Part shown: positions 46,912 through 58,175 of the stretch, piece by piece
How the letters are laid out: each line of letters begins with the position of its first letter
Numbering within the stretch: the stretch's first letter is position 1
Assembly: GCF_963678635.1 (NCBI RefSeq)
Contig: NC_087062.1
Span: 73,501,345-73,565,344, forward strand
DNA length: 64,000 nt
Source of the DNA: Symsagittifera roscoffensis
Lineage: Eukaryota; Xenacoelomorpha; Acoela; Convolutidae
Reading direction: 5' to 3'
Notes under the pieces: model-generated
What the model was told of the DNA's origin: nothing
Databases searched by the model: none
What the model saw: only the letters and a program-made list of their open reading frames with translations
Program-made: the position numbers and the translations under genes

Positions 46912-48198
46912 AACACGACAAAAAAGCAGCTCTATCAAGGGCAATAAAAAAGTAGAAACAAGCCTCGAATTAGCAAAAATCAGATACATCTGAGATTCCA
47001 ACTTGCGACGAAGACATTAGGAGTCTCACACTTTCTTACCCACTCAGCCACAGAAGCGTCACACTTAATAGCCAAACACTAGTCACAAATAAAGCAGAGT
47101 ACAGATGCTATGCAATTTCCAATGCTAGTGAAATTTCCAAATAACTGAACACTTTTAATGAACACTTACTTGCGAGATAGATTAGAAAAAAGTTCAAAAC
47201 AATACAATAAGTTAATCTCTTTGTCTTTAATCTGAAGCTCAAATGACAAAATCATTAATTGCAGGCGTATTTGAGCGTCAGAAACATGAAAATTTCACTT
47301 CTTATTAAAACTTCATAAAATAAGTAAACACCAAAATACACTTGCTGGGTAAATACCAAATAACTTACTCTTTGATTCAACTCACATGTCATGAACTGTC
47401 TATCGTTGACGTGCTTATTGTTGCTTCATTTTATCTACTTCCTCTGATCAAGTAAGAAAGTTTCAATCTCAAACTTGATACTTTCTTCTCAATACTTGGC
47501 ACTTCTTAGAAGCAGGTTTGATGATGAGTGAGAAAGCTTGAAGATTTTTCATCCTGTGTATTTCTAGTTTGTTTAACTTGATTTTAAAAATTTTAAAAAA
47601 CATTGCCAACAGTTGGTTGGAAAAGTGCATAAGACTAAAGGAAACAAAAAAAAAATGATTCAGAATGTTTGAACATTTTACAAACATCGAAGAAAAAATA
47701 TAGGGTGAAACTTTTTGAGTTTTAAGAATTGTTTATGAATGGCACTTTTGTCTTAATACTATCCTATTTAAACTGTTCAATATGTATAAAACAATCGAGA
47801 AAACTGGATCAATAGATAATACTTGTATTCCGCTGGAAATTCAGGAAAATAAAGTTCATATTTGGAACTACAAGTCACTCAATTTTTTCGTGACCTTCGC
47901 AATCTTGCTGTTCGATAGTGGGGTTTGCCTTCCTTTTGACAAAGAAAATGAACTGAGCTGAAAAAAAAATCAAACGGAAAAAAACTGAGCGTGATTCAAT
48001 TTTCAGACTTTTTCTTAAGAAAACGAAAAGAAATCAACATGACCTATGTAACTGACATTCATTTTGTTCTTTTAAAAGCTTTTTTACACTTCAATCCTTA
48101 GAAGGTCAACGAAACGGAAAAAATGAAGTTACTTTAGAATTCATATTTTCCGATCCCGACTTTCGCATTGATCTTTCAAGTCGCGTGAAAAAATAAAT
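46912..48198. other. Intergenic region, weak two-exon possibility on minus
   Basis: No defended gene. On the minus strand an ATG frame near 48170 (MRKSGSENMNSK) ends at a GTAACT. A pyrimidine-rich acceptor (TTTTTTTTTCAG) near 47958 is followed in phase by 28 codons ending KVTKKLSDL and TAG near 47872. This would make a 40-residue basic peptide. It is recorded as a possibility only. Confidence 0.2.
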
Positions 48199-49195
48199 AT
48201 GTCCCGTACTCCAGTCCATAGTTCTTTCCCATCCCTTTTAGAACAGATAGAAAAGCAAATGCGCAGACAGAAATGCAAATGTCGCAGACAGAAAAGCAAA
48301 TGCTCGCTAAACGGTCGTCCTAATTCAAATTCTCTCGCGTTGCTTTCTTTCGTTATTTTTCGAAATGCAGATCCTTAATGACAAAATCAAAGCAGCGAAT
48401 CTAAGCGATATCGAGCAAATTCGTTCTCTTCTTATGGATTTAGCGCAAGATATTGCTGACAGAGACGATATTATATCCCACCTTGAGACGGAAATTAAGG
48501 ATCTTCACGCGCTGAATGCCATTAAAGACGACAGGTGCTTGATTTTTTCGGGAATACAAACATCAGATGACCCATTATCGTCAAATTTAGGACTTATTCA
48601 ACAATTTATGGGGATAAATATCAGGGCGGAAGATATTGCAGCTTGTCATCATCTAATGAGTGCAAATATGAACAAGCCAGTTATTGTCAAGTTATTTTGT
48701 AATCATCAGAGGGATAGAATTTGGTGAAATAGAGCGTCTTTGAAAAAATATGGGCCTACGAAAAAAGTTTATATTGTGGAACGGTTAGCGGATCATGACA
48801 AGCAAGTTATTGAACATTGTAAGCAGGTCAATGTAGAGTATATTACAAACAATTGCCAACCTATGGAGCGAGTAGAGGGCGTGCTGAAAAAAGTCGATAG
48901 CAAAAACGATGTTGACATGATTTTGCAGAATGGAAGTGTTGATAAAGATGTACAGATGCATGTGTATAGTGGATCTACTCAGGGTGATAGCTTTTCTGGT
49001 TCTAAATCAAATACTACGTTTCCTACTAGTGGAGAGAAAGGTAAAACTTTGAGTACATTTTATGTTGGAAAGCGCAAACATGATAAGGATGACAACAAAC
49101 TGGACCGGCTATGTAGCTTGTTGGAAACAGTCATTGAGCATGTGTCTCCTCCTGCTCAAAAAAGCATAGATCTAGGTGGACCGCAGTGTATTTAA
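48199..49195 (+). pseudogene. LINE ORF1, RNA-binding protein (one stop)
   Basis: The main frame begins at the ATG at 48365 and reads to 49195 with one in-frame TGA at 48725-48727. Residues 10-50 are a likely coiled coil (QIRSLLMDLAQDIADRDD). After that a folded part follows (CLIFSGIQTS, DIAACHHLM, PVIVKLF, then RASLKKYGP after the stop), resembling the RRM-like region of LINE ORF1 proteins. The C-terminus is Ser/Lys/Asp-rich. An alternative upstream ATG at 48199 (MSRTPVHSSFPSLLEQIEKQM) may be the original start, now out of frame through the short tandem repeats at 48245-48300. ORF1 proteins coat LINE RNA. Confidence 0.7.
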
Positions 49196-49254
49196 AATGA
49201 TGAGGAAAGTAACGCGGGATCTTAAATACTATATACACTTGGCTTCTTGCTTTA

Positions 49255-51640
49255 AATGTTCTGTTCTTTTTTGGGAAACCTAATGGAACCAAATATTGGG
49301 GAAATGAGGGTGTGCTTTTTCTTAATAGAAGATCACTCAGATTACATCATGACCAGCTATGTGTTTTGGTTGATTCACTCAAAAAAAAACCACTAGTTAT
49401 AGCTTTTTGCGAGGCATGGCTAACTGACAATGATTTTTTGGACTTTTTTCAGTTGGATGGGTATCAAAAACGGGTTTTTAAAAATAGGGAAAAAAAGGGG
49501 TGGCGGTGTAGATTTTTTTGTCAGGACGGGAGTTGAATTTATTCTTCAGGGTTTAATTTCTGATTTGGAGTATCTTACCATAACTATTTGGAAAAAACTA
49601 ACTTATTTTAACATATGCACGGTCAATAGATCACCTAATCAAACATATTCAACATTTCTAGAAAATCTGGATTATCTATTAAATGAACTTCGACTTTTGA
49701 AAGGAAATTCAGTTATTGTGGGAGATTTTAATTTTGATATTCTTGCCAAGGATGAAAAACCAGAAGTGTTAAGTTATAAAACGCTTTTAAAGTCTTTCGA
49801 TTTGGATTTTTGTTTGAGAGAACCAACCAGAGTTACTGAAAAGAGCGCAACATGCATTGACAACTTTATAACAGAAGATTTTTATCCGGTGACAGTATTC
49901 AAAACCACAATTAGTGATCACTATGCATTGTTGGGTGAATTGCCGTTTTCGGTTGAAATGCCTTTCAAAACTGTTATTTATACCAGAAATTTTAAAAAAC
50001 TGAAGCTTGATGACAACCTACTAAAGTTATTATTTCTTCTATATGTCGAATTTGAAAAGTTGAGTGATAAGGAATCAGTAAATACAAAAATCCACGGTTT
50101 AACGTATTCAATGATTAATGTTTTCGATAAAATTTGTCTTTTGAAACCAATTGATTTTAAAAAACAATTGCAAAAAATCTTGGATTTCCAACAATGTGAA
50201 ACAAATATGCAAAAAACTGGACGCTGCTCACAAAAAAATGGTAACACTTCCGAACGATGAAACAGAAGCTAAATTCAAAAAATTGAGAAATGAGGCGAAA
50301 AAGCTGAGTATGACGGAGAAAAGAAAGTTTTATGACAATCAACTTGGAAGTTGTAATGATTCCAAAAAAATATTTCAAGTTTTCAATAAATTTTGTGGGA
50401 AAGAAATCCAATTCGTGAAATTAGAGGTGAATGACATGAATAAATTTTTTGCTACCATTGGACCCACACTTTCAAAAAACTTCGTGGAGTTTGAGTTAAA
50501 ATACAACGATAAAAATTCACGAAACTCTGATACTTTTGTTTTCTTTCCCACTGATGTTGATGAAATGGCGAAGGTTATTAAGAACCTGATGAACAAAAAC
50601 TCGAAATGGCGAAGGTTATTAAGAACCTGATGAACAAAAACTCGACTGATGAACAAAAACTCACTGGTCATGATGATTTGAGTAATGTTATGATTAAACT
50701 TTGTGCACCAGTCATTATGAAGCTCTTAGTTGTTTGTTTTAATGAAATGTTCGACTCAGAGTCTTTTCCTGACGATTGTAAAATATCGAAAGTGATTGCC
50801 CTGTTCAAAAGTGGAAGTGAAATTAATTTTGGTAATTACCGATCCATCAGCCTTCTATCAACTATACGCGAAATTTTAGAAAAACTAATTTATAGAAGAA
50901 TGGTCAAATTTTTACAGAAGTATAAAATTTTGCCCTGAACAGTTTGGCTTCAGACAAAAACATTCATGTGTACAGGCAATCTCACGTATAGTCGAATATA
51001 TGCGCTCAGTTTTGGAACGAAGAGATAGTGAAATGGAACTTTTTCTAGATTTTAAGAAAGCATTCGACACTGTTGATCACGATATCTTAATCAATAAATT
51101 AGAAAAATATGGGTTCCGTGGTAAATTTTTAAATTTGTTGAAAAATTATTTAATTAACAGAGTACAATTTGTAAGTGATGGTATCATAAATTCTTCATTT
51201 GAAAAAATAACTTGTGGAGTTCCCCAGGGTTCGGTTTTAGGTCCTTTATTGTTCTTGATTTATATCAATGATATTTCAAATGTAACAAAGACATCCGAGA
51301 TAAGCCTTTTTGCCGATGACACTGCTGTTGTTGGTTCTGGTAAAACGAGAGCGTTTTTGAAAAATTTCAGAACAGATACTCAGAGCCTAAATGACTGGTG
51401 TAATGTCAACAAGTTATCGATTAATATAGACAAGAGTAAACTGATGGGTTTTGGTAAAGCTATGCCTGATGACTCAATTTCCATTGCTGGTGAAAACATG
51501 GAAAATAAAGACAGTTTCAAATATTTGGGTATTGAAATTAACAAAAAATTGAATTTCAATATGCAGACTGTAAAAGTTTGCACGAAAATTTCCAAACTTA
51601 ATGGTGTTTTATATCGAGGAAGATCTTGTTTCTCTAAACA
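49255..51640 (+). pseudogene. LINE ORF2, endonuclease-reverse transcriptase, first copy (broken)
   Basis: The AP-type endonuclease starts about 49300 (LNRRSLRLHHDQL, AFCEAWL) and shifts frame near 49500. It then continues with GGGVDFFVR, VIVGDFNFDI near 49720 and the SDHYAL end near 49915. A frameshift near 50200, a 41-bp tandem duplication (50562-50643) and another shift at about 50935 precede the RT palm. That reads ELFLDFKKAFDTVDHD (51034-51081), CGVPQGSVLGPLLFLIYIND (about 51212-51271) and LFADDTAV near 51308 with the catalytic Asp pair. The frame then runs into the duplication junction at 51640. EN nicks the target DNA and RT copies the RNA there. Confidence 0.8.
50562..50643 (+). repeat. 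41-bp tandem duplication in LINE ORF2
   Basis: A unit starting gaaatggcgaaggttattaa occurs twice at 41-bp spacing, shifting the frame. The same pair is present in the second large copy near 52433-52514, so it predates the 1,869-bp duplication. Confidence 0.85.
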
Positions 51641-53984
51641 AGTTATAAAACGCTTTTAAAGTCTTTCGATTTGGATTTTTGTTTGAGAGAACCAACCAGA
51701 GTTACTGAAAAGAGCGCAACATGCATTGACAACTTTATAACAGAAGATTTTTATCCGGTGACAGTATTCAAAACCACAATTAGTGATCACTATGCATTGT
51801 TGGGTGAATTGCCGTTTTCGGTTGAAATGCCTTTCAAAACTGTTATTTATACCAGAAATTTTAAAAAACTGAAGCTTGATGACAACCTACTAAAGTTATT
51901 ATTTCTTCTATATGTCGAATTTGAAAAGTTGAGTGATAAGGAATCAGTAAATACAAAAATCCACGGTTTAACGTATTCAATGATTAATGTTTTCGATAAA
52001 ATTTGTCTTTTGAAACCAATTGATTTTAAAAAACAATTGCAAAAAATCTTGGATTTCCAACAATGTGAAACAAATATGCAAAAAACTGGACGCTGCTCAC
52101 AAAAAAATGGTAACACTTCCGAACGATGAAACAGAAGCTAAATTCAAAAAATTGAGAAATGAGGCGAAAAAGCTGAGTATGACGGAGAAAAGAAAGTTTT
52201 ATGACAATCAACTTGGAAGTTGTAATGATTCCAAAAAAATATTTCAAGTTTTCAATAAATTTTGTGGGAAAAAGAAATCCAATTCGTGAAATTAGAGGTG
52301 AATGACATGAATAAATTTTTTGCTACCATTGGACCCACACTTTCAAAAAACTTCGTGGAGTTTGAGTTAAAATACAACGATAAAAATTCACGAAACTCTG
52401 ATACTTTTGTTTTCTTTCCCACTGATGTTGATGAAATGGCGAAGGTTATTAAGAACCTGATGAACAAAAACTCGAAATGGCGAAGGTTATTAAGAACCTG
52501 ATGAACAAAAACTCGACTGATGAACAAAAACTCACTGGTCATGATGATTTGAGTAATGTTATGATTAAACTTTGTGCACCAGTCATTATGAAGCTCTTAG
52601 TTGTTTGTTTTAATGAAATGTTCGACTCAGAGTCTTTTCCTGACGATTGTAAAATATCGAAAGTGATTGCCCTGTTCAAAAGTGGAAGTGAAATTAATTT
52701 TGGTAATTACCGATCCATCAGCCTTCTATCAACTATACGCGAAATTTTAGAAAAACTAATTTATAGAAGAATGGTCAAATTTTTACAGAAGTATAAAATT
52801 TTGCCCTGAACAGTTTGGCTTCAGACAAAAACATTCATGTGTACAGGCAATCTCACGTATAGTCGAATATATGCGCTCAGTTTTGGAACGAAGAGATAGT
52901 GAAATGGAACTTTTTCTAGATTTTAAGAAAGCATTCGACACTGTTGATCACGATATCTTAATCAATAAATTAGAAAAATATGGGTTCCGTGGTAAATTTT
53001 TAAATTTGTTGAAAAATTATTTAATTAACAGAGTACAATTTGTAAGTGATGGTATCATAAATTCTTCATTTGAAAAAATAACTTGTGGAGTTCCCCAGGG
53101 TTCGGTTTTAGGTCCTTTATTGTTCTTGATTTATATCAATGATATTTCAAATGTAACAAAGACATCCGAGATAAGCCTTTTTGCCGATGACACTGCTGTT
53201 GTTGGTTCTGGTAAAACGAGAGCGTTTTTGAAAAATTTCAGAACAGATACTCAGAGCCTAAATGACTGGTGTAATGTCAACAAGTTATCGATTAATATAG
53301 ACAAGAGTAAACTGATGGGTTTTGGTAAAGCTATGCCTGATGACTCAATTTCCATTGCTGGTGAAAACATGGAAAATAAAGACAGTTTCAAATATTTGGG
53401 TATTGAAATTAACAAAAAATTGAATTTCAATATGCAGACTGTAAAAGTTTGCACGAAAATTTCCAAACTTAATGGTGTTTTATATCGAGGAAGATCTTGT
53501 TTCTCTAAACAGGCATTAACTCAGTTTTACATTGCATACGTGATTCCACTAATTTCTTATGGCTTATTAGCTTATGGATGTACATCGAAATCAAACCTTG
53601 ATAAAATTTTCTTGGCACAGAAAAAAATCATAAGAACCATTTTCTTCCTTCAAAAGTATGATCATGTGTCGGAGTATTTTTCAAAATTCAAACTTCAGAG
53701 TACATGAAATTTTTATCAGCCAATTGTTTTCCGAGACAATTTTTCAGTTCCTTGGAAAATCGCCTTTAAAATTTTTGAATCTTGATTATGTAAAAACGCG
53801 TCGTAGTACCCGGTCGAATAGTTTAGATTGTATACCCCTACCTTTGAGAAAATCAAAGTTAGCACAAAATTCGCTTTCGTACAAAATTGTGAAATGCTAT
53901 AATTTCCTAATGTCAAATAACCTATTGCCTCTTAACCTTAACGAGTTTACTGACAAACAGAAGAAACACTTTTACGTGAAATAA
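51641..53984 (+). pseudogene. LINE ORF2, second copy and native 3' end (broken)
   Basis: 51641-53511 repeats 49772-51640 almost exactly, apart from two extra bases near 52270. It starts in the middle of the endonuclease and repeats the linker and RT (catalytic FADD near 53179). Unlike the first copy it then continues into the true ORF2 C-terminus. That part runs to 53707 (QFYIAYVIPLISYGLLAYG), shifts frame, and reads to a TAA at 53982-53984 (CIPLPLRKSKL, YNFLMSNNLL). The N-terminal half of the endonuclease is missing from this copy. Confidence 0.8.
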
Positions 53985-54472
53985 AAAAAAGTGTACTTAA
54001 ATGACAATCGATTACTTGTTGGCATGTTTATAGGGTAAATTTCGTGTACCCTCATATTTTAACTCGGTTTTGCTCTCACTCATTTATCTAGGTTTCCCTT
54101 AGGTTACTGCTAGTTGGGCTGTACTGCCCGTACAGTAACCTTGATGCAGTATTTAAGTACACATATGTGATCTTTATACTGTCTCTAAATTCAAATTCAA
54201 AATTCAAAGAACAAAAACGAAAAGCTCCAAAGAGAAAAAAAACATGGTCAAACTTTACAATTTCGAAAAACAATAATCCATCGCAAAACATTCGAAGTAT
54301 AAAATATATTTCTAACAGTAGAGATTAATTATTCTAGTCATTCATCAAAACGAAATGTACATCATTTGCTCTGAACCTTTCACTGCACACCAAAGGTTTG
54401 AAGGTGTTTCTAGAGTTTTCAGGTGTCCGCTCACCAGGATTTCAAGTTACTGTATTGCAAGAGGGCATAATG
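53985..54472. other. LINE 3' region and downstream spacer
   Basis: Contains ggttactg at 54102-54109 and cagtaacc at 54133-54140, an 8-bp inverted repeat with an inner ctgtac/gtacag stem, a likely RNA hairpin in the LINE 3' end. The rest is AT-rich flank 3' of the SERF-like gene. Confidence 0.5.
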
Positions 54473-54780
54473 CTATTTAGAGGAGTCTCCTTTGCCTTTT
54501 TTCTCAGCATTCTTTTCCTGTTTCTCCCGCATACGAGCAGCATCCCTGATAAAACATAAACTAAGTTCGATACATTATACATAAACATTGGTTACAATCA
54601 AGTTGGTAATATTCAAGGATCTATGAAAAAGGTGTCATGGACTTCCCGTTAATGTTTAAAATGATAATTTGTACCTTTCTTTGATTTGTTCTCGGTTGAG
54701 ACCCTCATTTGCACTTGCTTTAGACTTGGCAGTGTTGTCCTTCACCTTTTTCGCCTTGGCCAACTCCCTTTGGTTTCCAC
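54473..54780 (-). CDS. SERF-like small basic protein (4F5 family), two of three exons
   Basis: Small EDRK-rich factor family, short Lys/Glu-rich proteins linked to protein aggregation and RNA binding in animals. Minus-strand exons 54780-54675 and 54545-54473 are joined across a 129-bp GT-AG intron (GTACAA...ATCAG) in phase. The frame starts GNQRELAKAKKVKD, the family hallmark, and ends EKKGKGDSSK before TAG at 54475-54473. About 59 residues are visible. The first exon should encode only Met, one residue and the first base of the Arg codon, since the exon begins GT after a TAG acceptor. I could not find it within about 400 bp upstream; a distant exon is likely. No breaks, so probably an active gene. 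No ATG exists in the visible frame. Confidence 0.8.
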
Positions 54781-55030
54781 CTACGACAAAAACACTTTTA
54801 ATTTTACTATCTGGTTAGCTAACTCCAACACACGCAGTATGTGAATCAAATTCAAGTAGCGAAAAACAAATTTATACAAGAAAAACTGCTTGTATCAGCT
54901 CTAAGCCCTGAATGCTCCAACTGCCACTTAAAGACCAAGGAATAGGTCATTAGGATCAGGGATTAAATCAATTTTTTAAAAAAGAAAGCTTAAAAATGAT
55001 TTTAAAAAAGTTCCCCACACGCGATATAAC
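54781..55030. other. First intron or upstream region of the SERF-like gene
   Basis: No exon is recognised. If the missing first exon lies beyond this point, the repeats at 55031-55712 sit in its intron. Confidence 0.4.
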
Positions 55031-55230
55031 ATTACGAGGCCAAACTGCGCACTGGATAGGCACACAATTTTGTGTCTGTATGCGCCTGGGTTCCAGATAC
55101 AAGTCTTTAAACATGTGAAAACTTAGTCGGAACGATCAAAGGAAAATAAAGAACAAAAGAAGAACAAAGGGAGCGTCCTTGTTGCGGAATCCGCTTACAA
55201 TGCACAAAATGCACAGTTTGGCCTCGTAAT
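55031..55230. mobile_element. Small inverted-repeat element (MITE-like), 200 bp
   Basis: The left end attacgaggccaaactgcgc (55031-55050) and the right end gcacagtttggcctcgtaat (55211-55230) are inverted repeats with one mismatch in 20. No coding capacity. Target duplication not certain. Confidence 0.65.
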
Positions 55231-55247
55231 AAAAGAACAAAAAATGT

Positions 55248-55712
55248 TATTGTTCCGACTTTCGAAGAAAACGGATTATTTATGCATGGGTTGGAGTCTA
55301 TTATTCAGTCAATTTTCGCCGATCGGAATAGTTTTTAAGAAAAATTTATACCCCTTTGAAGATATCAACTTCCTGAGTTCAAATCTAAAAAGATATGTTA
55401 CCTTCGATTAATTTTTGTAAAGTTCTGGAAGTTTGAAAATTGCCAATTTGGCCATATGCTGGACTAAATTATGCGCGCTTTGAAGTATTTATTCATAATG
55501 CTGAGAGTGTAACGCGAATTATCCTGCACAAAATATCGGTCCAAATTGAATTTAGGCTTGCTAATTTGTCGTACTAAACTTGTACGACTCAAATTTGATT
55601 GAGTCCAAAATTTATAGTTTTTCAATATTTTCATTTCTCGCAAACTATTTGATATGTATTAAATGGCAGTCGGAACATTCAGGGCTGTGCCCTGATATAC
55701 GAGAAGTTTTGT
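55248..55712. repeat. Dispersed repeat family A, copy 4
   Basis: Starts attgttccgactttc and ends gtcggaacattcagggctgtgccctgatatacgag with the terminal hairpin. Interior diverged but alignable. Confidence 0.7.
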
Positions 55713-56171
55713 TAGAGTCTAGCAACGTTCGAAAGTGCTTGTCTCAAATAAGACTGGAACAGATTTTTGAGTCGTATTAAATCGACGCTCACGCGTTGAT
55801 ATATGGACGAAATTTATCGCGCGTTAATTATCCTAATTTGAATTATAATCATCAAAGTAGATTTAAATTCAAACCAATATGAATCGGCGACAAATTGTGC
55901 TCAAGACAAGATGACTTTCAGATTGTGTAAAAAAAAATGTCAAAAACGCTTTTTAAAAGCCGAAACTGGCCTGAACAAAAGCCACGTCAAGCATTATATT
56001 CTGCGTTTTCTTCGAATCCGAATAACAGAAGTAACCACTTCATTGTTTATTGGACAAAGTGTTGTATATTTAATGACTCGAGAAATAATTCAAATAATGC
56101 ATATGACATTTAAAGAAAACTGGATCACTAGATATTTTTAGAATTCAGAAAATTAAAATCCATTTTTGAAA
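55713..56171. other. Intergenic region with no recognised gene
   Basis: A 76-codon frame at 55911-56141 has no domain and no splice support. Nothing else is seen. Confidence 0.4.
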
Positions 56172-58175
56172 CACAGGCGAAGTGAAGCTTCGCATCACTT
56201 GCGATACAATGCAAGCGCAGTACAAGCTAGCACAAAGTGATGTGACAAAAATAACATCAAAAATGAAATAAAAAACTTTTTTGTGGGAAAAAAATAATTC
56301 AGAAGAAATCGAAAAACACTAATCAGGGTTATTAATTTTAAAAATTTCGAAAGTAAATCAAAATCACTTGGATCTACGATAAAATTTGCTGGCCTTACAA
56401 CAAAATTTCCCGACGTGGCAACTAAGACGACAAAACATAAGCAGACAAACGAAAGTCCGACAATTCTATTTTTCCTGAAAAAAAAACTATTTCATGCATA
56501 AAGAAAAACAATAAGGTCCAGCCAAGACTCGATCCGCAGATCTAAGAGCACAAAATCAACTACGTCATCTCTAGGTAAAGTGAGAAGTAGTCTCGAAATT
56601 GCTAGGTTCACTAATAAGCAACTTCTTATTTTCGTATAGATTTGTAAGAAGTTGTTTATGGAACAAAAGTCTAGTTCACGATTACAAGACACTTGCTCTC
56701 GCGAGTGTAACTAGAAGTGACTCACGTTGCCGTTGGACAAAGGAGTTCGCCTTCTGAGAAAAACTGAAAAAATCATCACGACCTATCACTTTGTTCTTTT
56801 ACACTAAAAAAGATAAAAGCGTGATATAAGAATGCGAGTATATCCCCAGCTGAAGAATCAATATATTCAGACCCGTTTTACTTGACACGGGAGAAAAACT
56901 TCGCGCAATCCGAATTAAGACTAATAAGGCTTCGATATGATAACAAACTTAACCTCCTACAAGACCTCTTTGAGATATTCAAAATTGAGCAGAAAAAATC
57001 CAAATTACTCCATAGTTCCCTCATTCATTTCGTGAAGTGGTCGGTGGAATAATAGACGGTTGAATTGCAAGTAGCATGCTATGGTCCAATAATGGACTCT
57101 TTTTCAAAAGCAAAAATTTCAGCCACTTGTTGACTTTTATCAACAAAGAGAGGTAGGGTTTAACACGTCAAATTTAGCTGCACAAAAAGATAACTCATTC
57201 ATTCATTTAAAAAAAGTTTTTGATGCTATACTTGAAATACACCGGCCGAGTTTCAAGCAATCTTCACTCTAAATATATCTAAGCAGTCAAAACTTCAAAA
57301 AAAAACCTCTAGAAATCGTCTTAAATCCTTACTGCTCAAAATGGTGATCTAACAAAAGTGCAAGGGTAGAGTTTGCTATGCAAGTAGCACAGACTTTAAT
57401 AATCAATTCACAGAACGTCCCGGTTACATCAAAAAAGTCACGAAGCTGTTCTTGACAAAGCAAGAAAAAACAGCTGTAAAAGGGAGCTTCAAATTAACCA
57501 AATACTAGAATAACTTAAAAACTGAAAAATTAGTCGGTTACGGGATTTGGAAGTCAAAACTCCAGGCTATAAATCATTTGCCTTCCCCGGAGACTGATTC
57601 GCTTTGCTATCTTAATATTCTCTCATAATAAACACCAGGCAGCAAGGAGTGCCATAAAATATGCCACTAATTTGCTCGCAAAACAGAACATGAGCAGCAT
57701 AGATTCATGAGAAAATTACAAAAGTAAATAAGTATAATAACGCAGGCATTTACTGTTGTAAAAAAGATTACGCAAACATAATCTGATTTTTTATAAGTTT
57801 TCTTTGGTTTCCTGTGGTAGTGGATTGGAAAAAACTTCAAGAATAAGAGTAATAGCTAAGCGATTTCAAATGTAGCCAACGGACTGTTGTAAAAGAGTCA
57901 ATAAATGCAAGGAGATAGGAAAAAAACTTTCGATTTTCAAAGAAAAATGCATAGCCTTCGAGCTCTTTGAGTTTCAAAAACAATTTTTGACTGATACTTT
58001 TCCGAAAAAAAATAAACCCATTTTCACAACACTAACTAAGAAAATGTTTATTCGGCTGGTAAACCTAAATTTAAGTCTAATTTCGAGACTAGAAAATGTT
58101 TTCGTTTTTTCGTGCCTATTTCGTAATTGAGCAGCGTCAATTGCCTTCCTTTTAGCCAATGACATTATATTGCAG
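56172..58175. repeat. Family B repeat, long unit 1
   Basis: Begins with the family B left end (cacaggcgaagtgaagcttc, hairpin-forming). From about 56486 onward the sequence is repeated at +1,852 (58338 on) with about 5-10% differences by eye. Non-coding. Contains a decayed tRNA-like segment near 56511-56580. Confidence 0.7.

Larger units (their letters stand above)
48199..54180 (+). mobile_element. CR1/Jockey-like LINE with internal tandem duplication
   Basis: Non-LTR retrotransposon with ORF1 (RNA-binding) and ORF2 (AP-type endonuclease plus RT). There are no LTRs. ORF2 contains a 1,869-bp tandem duplication, 49772-51640 and 51641-53511. A short tandem repeat (cagacagaaaagcaaatg, about three units, 48245-48300) lies at the 5' end. 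The 3' boundary is uncertain; a hairpin-forming inverted repeat at 54102-54140 may belong to the 3' untranslated region. Motifs group it with CR1/Jockey-type LINEs; the exact clade was not assigned. Confidence 0.85.
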
